Below are positions 62,250 to 64,000 of a stretch of 64,000 nt of DNA, piece by piece. Below the pieces are notes generated by a model. That model had not been told where the DNA came from. It saw nothing but the letters and a program-made list of their open reading frames with translations, and did no database searches. A program made the position numbers and the translations under genes. Source of the stretch: Candidatus Poribacteria bacterium (GTDB lineage Bacteria > Poribacteria > WGA-4E > WGA-3G); contig JAGFCA010000015.1 in assembly GCA_022394755.1 (NCBI GenBank), positions 62,001 to 126,000 of the forward strand. The letters are read 5' to 3'. Each line of letters starts with the position of its first letter. Position 1 is the first letter of the stretch.

Positions 62250-63542
62250 CTATTCTTCTGAAGCAAGTGCTATAGATAATTCTGCTTCGGTAGCAAGTAC
62301 ATCATCTACATACACTTCCCCTGAAATACGCGCTAAATTTCTTCGTCTTTGAACAATCTCAATCTCTAATCTAAGTTGATCCCCTGGGATAGCCATTTTA
62401 CGAAACGTTGCGTTGGTAATAGAACGAAAATAACCCAGTTGATCTTCCTTACCAATCTCATTCAGCAACAACCAAGCACCAAGTTGTGCCAGTGCTTCTA
62501 CTTGTAACACACCTGGCATTACAGGTTGGGTTGGAAAATGTCCTTCAAAAATTGGTTCATTATAGGTGAGATTCTTAATTCCTACTGCCCGTTTTCCGTT
62601 TTCAAATTCTATAACCCTATCAATTAGGCACATCGGATGACGGTGTGGTAAAATCCGATAAATATCCTGTGCTTCAACAATTTGTTTATCATCATTGCTA
62701 AAATCAAGATACCCCTTCTCTGACAAAGCTTTCACAAATTCAGCATGGAATGTGTGTCCAGTTCGCATTGCAATAACCCGAGCTCTTGGCAAGTAGCCAG
62801 CAAGGTAAAGATCACCAATAAGATCAAGGGTTTTATGGCGGACGAATTCATCAACAAATCTGAGATCCGAACTTGTTTCTCCATCCTCTTTTACAACAAC
62901 TACGTTGTCATAACTCGCACCTTTACCTATTCCTAAAGCTTGTAATGCTTCAATTTCAGACTCAAAACAGAAACTGCGGGCAGGGGCAATTTCGTTGATG
63001 TAATTCTCAGCTGTCATCTGCCAAGTTGCGAACTGCGGTGATACATTAGGGTGGTCATAAGCAAAGGTGACTTCGAATGTATCTGATGGCATAAAAATAA
63101 TCTGTTTGTTTTCATCACAAACAGCAAAAGGCTCAGATACTTCAATATATTTACGTGGAGAATCTAACTGTAATAAACCGACTTCTTGAAATTTCTCAAT
63201 ATATGGTATAGCACTACCGTCAAGAGCTGGTGGTTCTTGTGCGTTGATCTCTACTTTCGCATTATCAATCCTATATCCTGCAAGTGCAGACAGAATATGT
63301 TCTATACTACTAATTGTCACATCACCCTGTTGTAAACTTGTGCATCTTGGGATGACATCGCCCCAATTATCTGGACATACTTTAATTTCTGGTGAATCTG
63401 ATAAGTCTGTACGTTGAAAAACAATTCCATAATCAACAGGAGCAGGTTTTATTTTTAGATCAACTTGTTCTCCAAGCATCAGTCCTATGCCAGAAATTGT
63501 AATTTCCGACTGAAGTGTTTGTTGAGATTCAACATTTCCCAT
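62250..63542 (-). CDS. lpxC/fabZ: Bifunctional UDP-3-O-acyl-GlcNAc deacetylase / 3-hydroxyacyl-ACP dehydratase
   Basis: Fusion of two enzymes that use the same hydroxyacyl-ACP pool. LpxC (about 1-280) has zinc ligands H82 (SIEHILSALAG), H236 and D240 (RHKTLDLIGD), general base E81 and H263 (TGHTFHAEF). FabZ (about 292-430) has ILPHRHPMCLIDRV and the active-site H335 and E349 (GHFPTQPVMPGVLQVEALAQ). Such LpxC-FabZ fusions are known in Bacteroidetes/Chlorobi and relatives. It can balance lipid A and fatty acid synthesis. It precedes lpxA. Confidence 0.96.
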   Translation of the reverse strand: MGNVESQQTLQSEITISGIGLMLGEQVDLKIKPAPVDYGIVFQRTDLSDSPEIKVCPDNWGDVIPRCTSLQQGDVTISSIEHILSALAGYRIDNAKVEINAQEPPALDGSAIPYIEKFQEVGLLQLDSPRKYIEVSEPFAVCDENKQIIFMPSDTFEVTFAYDHPNVSPQFATWQMTAENYINEIAPARSFCFESEIEALQALGIGKGASYDNVVVVKEDGETSSDLRFVDEFVRHKTLDLIGDLYLAGYLPRARVIAMRTGHTFHAEFVKALSEKGYLDFSNDDKQIVEAQDIYRILPHRHPMCLIDRVIEFENGKRAVGIKNLTYNEPIFEGHFPTQPVMPGVLQVEALAQLGAWLLLNEIGKEDQLGYFRSITNATFRKMAIPGDQLRLEIEIVQRRRNLARISGEVYVDDVLATEAELSIALASEE

Positions 63543-63602
63543 GTATACTTAAAAACTCCGATCATGAGTAGATTTATTCATTATTGATACCATTTCAATA
63601 CC

Positions 63603-64000
63603 TTATTGGTTATTTGATGATTTACGGTTACGTCGAATCTGACGTCTCATCCTGTTGTGTTCATCAAGGGTCTTTGAAAAATGGTGTTTTCCTGGTTCAG
63701 TTGCGACAAAATAATAAAATGAAGTTTTATCCGGCCTAAGTGCCCCTAATATTGCAGCCTTTCCTGGATTCCCTATTGGTCCAGGTGGTAAGCCTTTATG
63801 TCGATAGGTGTTATAGGGGGAATCAGTTTTCAAGTCTTCTCGTGTCAATAGGCGTTTCGGATCTCCAAAAGCATAAAGCACAGTTGGATCCGCCTGAAGC
63901 CGCCAATTATGTTTAAGTCGATTGTGAAATACACTTGAAATAATTGGGATTTCCGATTTTGATCCTGCCTCCCTACCAATAATAGAAGCAAGCGTAATCA
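63603..64000 (-). CDS. mltG: Endolytic murein transglycosylase MltG, C-terminal part
   Basis: The frame is open through the right edge of the window, so the N-terminal part, including the membrane anchor, lies outside. The visible part contains ITLASIIGREAGSKSEIP (with the conserved catalytic glutamate in the ASI-xxE pattern), VFHNRLKHNWRLQADPTVLY, SPYNTYRHKGLPPGPIGNPG and YYFVATEPGKHHFSKTL. These match MltG (YceG-like), the lytic transglycosylase that terminates nascent glycan strands. It lies 60 bp upstream of lpxC/fabZ on the same strand. Confidence 0.93.
   Translation of the reverse strand, partial: ITLASIIGREAGSKSEIPIISSVFHNRLKHNWRLQADPTVLYAFGDPKRLLTREDLKTDSPYNTYRHKGLPPGPIGNPGKAAILGALRPDKTSFYYFVATEPGKHHFSKTLDEHNRMRRQIRRNRKSSNNQ

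Overview
This is an AT-rich chromosomal window from an uncultured-type Gram-negative bacterium. Lipid A genes (lpxA, a fused lpxC/fabZ, lpxB, lpxK) show an outer membrane with LPS, and mqnC shows menaquinone made by the futalosine route. The accessory content includes three phytanoyl-CoA-type dioxygenases, a galactonate-dehydratase/isomerase cluster, a GH172 (DUF2961) protein, a DUF6785-like membrane protein, a Uma2 nuclease and many short intergenic repeats. Together this most resembles Candidatus Poribacteria or a neighbouring PVC/FCB-type lineage. That placement is inference from gene content; no rRNA gene is present.

Layout. 1-4.8 kb: minus-strand haem operon hemE - MBL/TPR protein - hemH - protoporphyrinogen oxidase (cut by the left edge). 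4.9-7.3 kb: small membrane proteins and a dehydrogenase. 7.4-11.8 kb: minus-strand translation operon tRNA-Thr/Tyr/Gly/Thr - rpmG - tRNA-Trp - secE - nusG - rplK - rplA - rplJ - rplL, with a near-consensus promoter, an attenuator-like hairpin before rplJ and a strong terminator after rplL; tuf and rpoBC are absent from their usual places. 11.8-18 kb: rpoZ and mqnC (divergent), a PpiD/SurA-like foldase, an OGG1-like glycosylase, a ZapB-like coiled coil, a GT4 glycosyltransferase and tRNA-Leu. 18.3-26.3 kb: a large FAD/Fe-S oxidoreductase, an Nramp-like transporter, a dioxygenase, an SDR, a cupin and an FAH-family protein. 26.8-30.2 kb: argC, lpxB, lpxK. 31-34 kb: a class IV aminotransferase, a TolB-like propeller and a secreted protein gene broken by one in-frame stop. 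34.3-36.4 kb: transposon scar, with a truncated IS1, an IS5-like fragment and an intact IS4-family element with target duplication. 36.4-40.4 kb: a DUF6785-like membrane protein and dnaN. 40.9-44.4 kb: an ECF sigma factor fused through a membrane segment to a C-type-lectin ectodomain, followed by a secreted paralogue of that ectodomain. 44.4-46.3 kb: a long gene-free AT-rich stretch with repeats. 46.3-50.3 kb: dgoD-like dehydratase, two sugar isomerases, and a retropepsin-like protease module flanked by a duplicated gene end. 50.5-59.5 kb: GH172 protein, a 1321-residue protein, DUF350 protein, dioxygenase, small membrane proteins and a dehydrogenase. 59.5-64 kb (minus): dioxygenase, Uma2, lpxA, lpxC/fabZ and mltG (cut by the right edge).

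Intergenic regions are full of short imperfect palindromes (CCCnnnGGG core followed by a TGTxTxTAG tail), mostly paired about 52 bp apart, and of MITE-like elements with terminal inverted repeats. The most unusual coding feature is the membrane-tethered sigma factor with a lectin sensor. Other oddities are a SecE with its extra membrane segments on the C-terminal side, a ferrochelatase with a four-cysteine N-terminal motif, an SDR lacking the catalytic tyrosine, and the protease module bounded by a duplicated isomerase tail.
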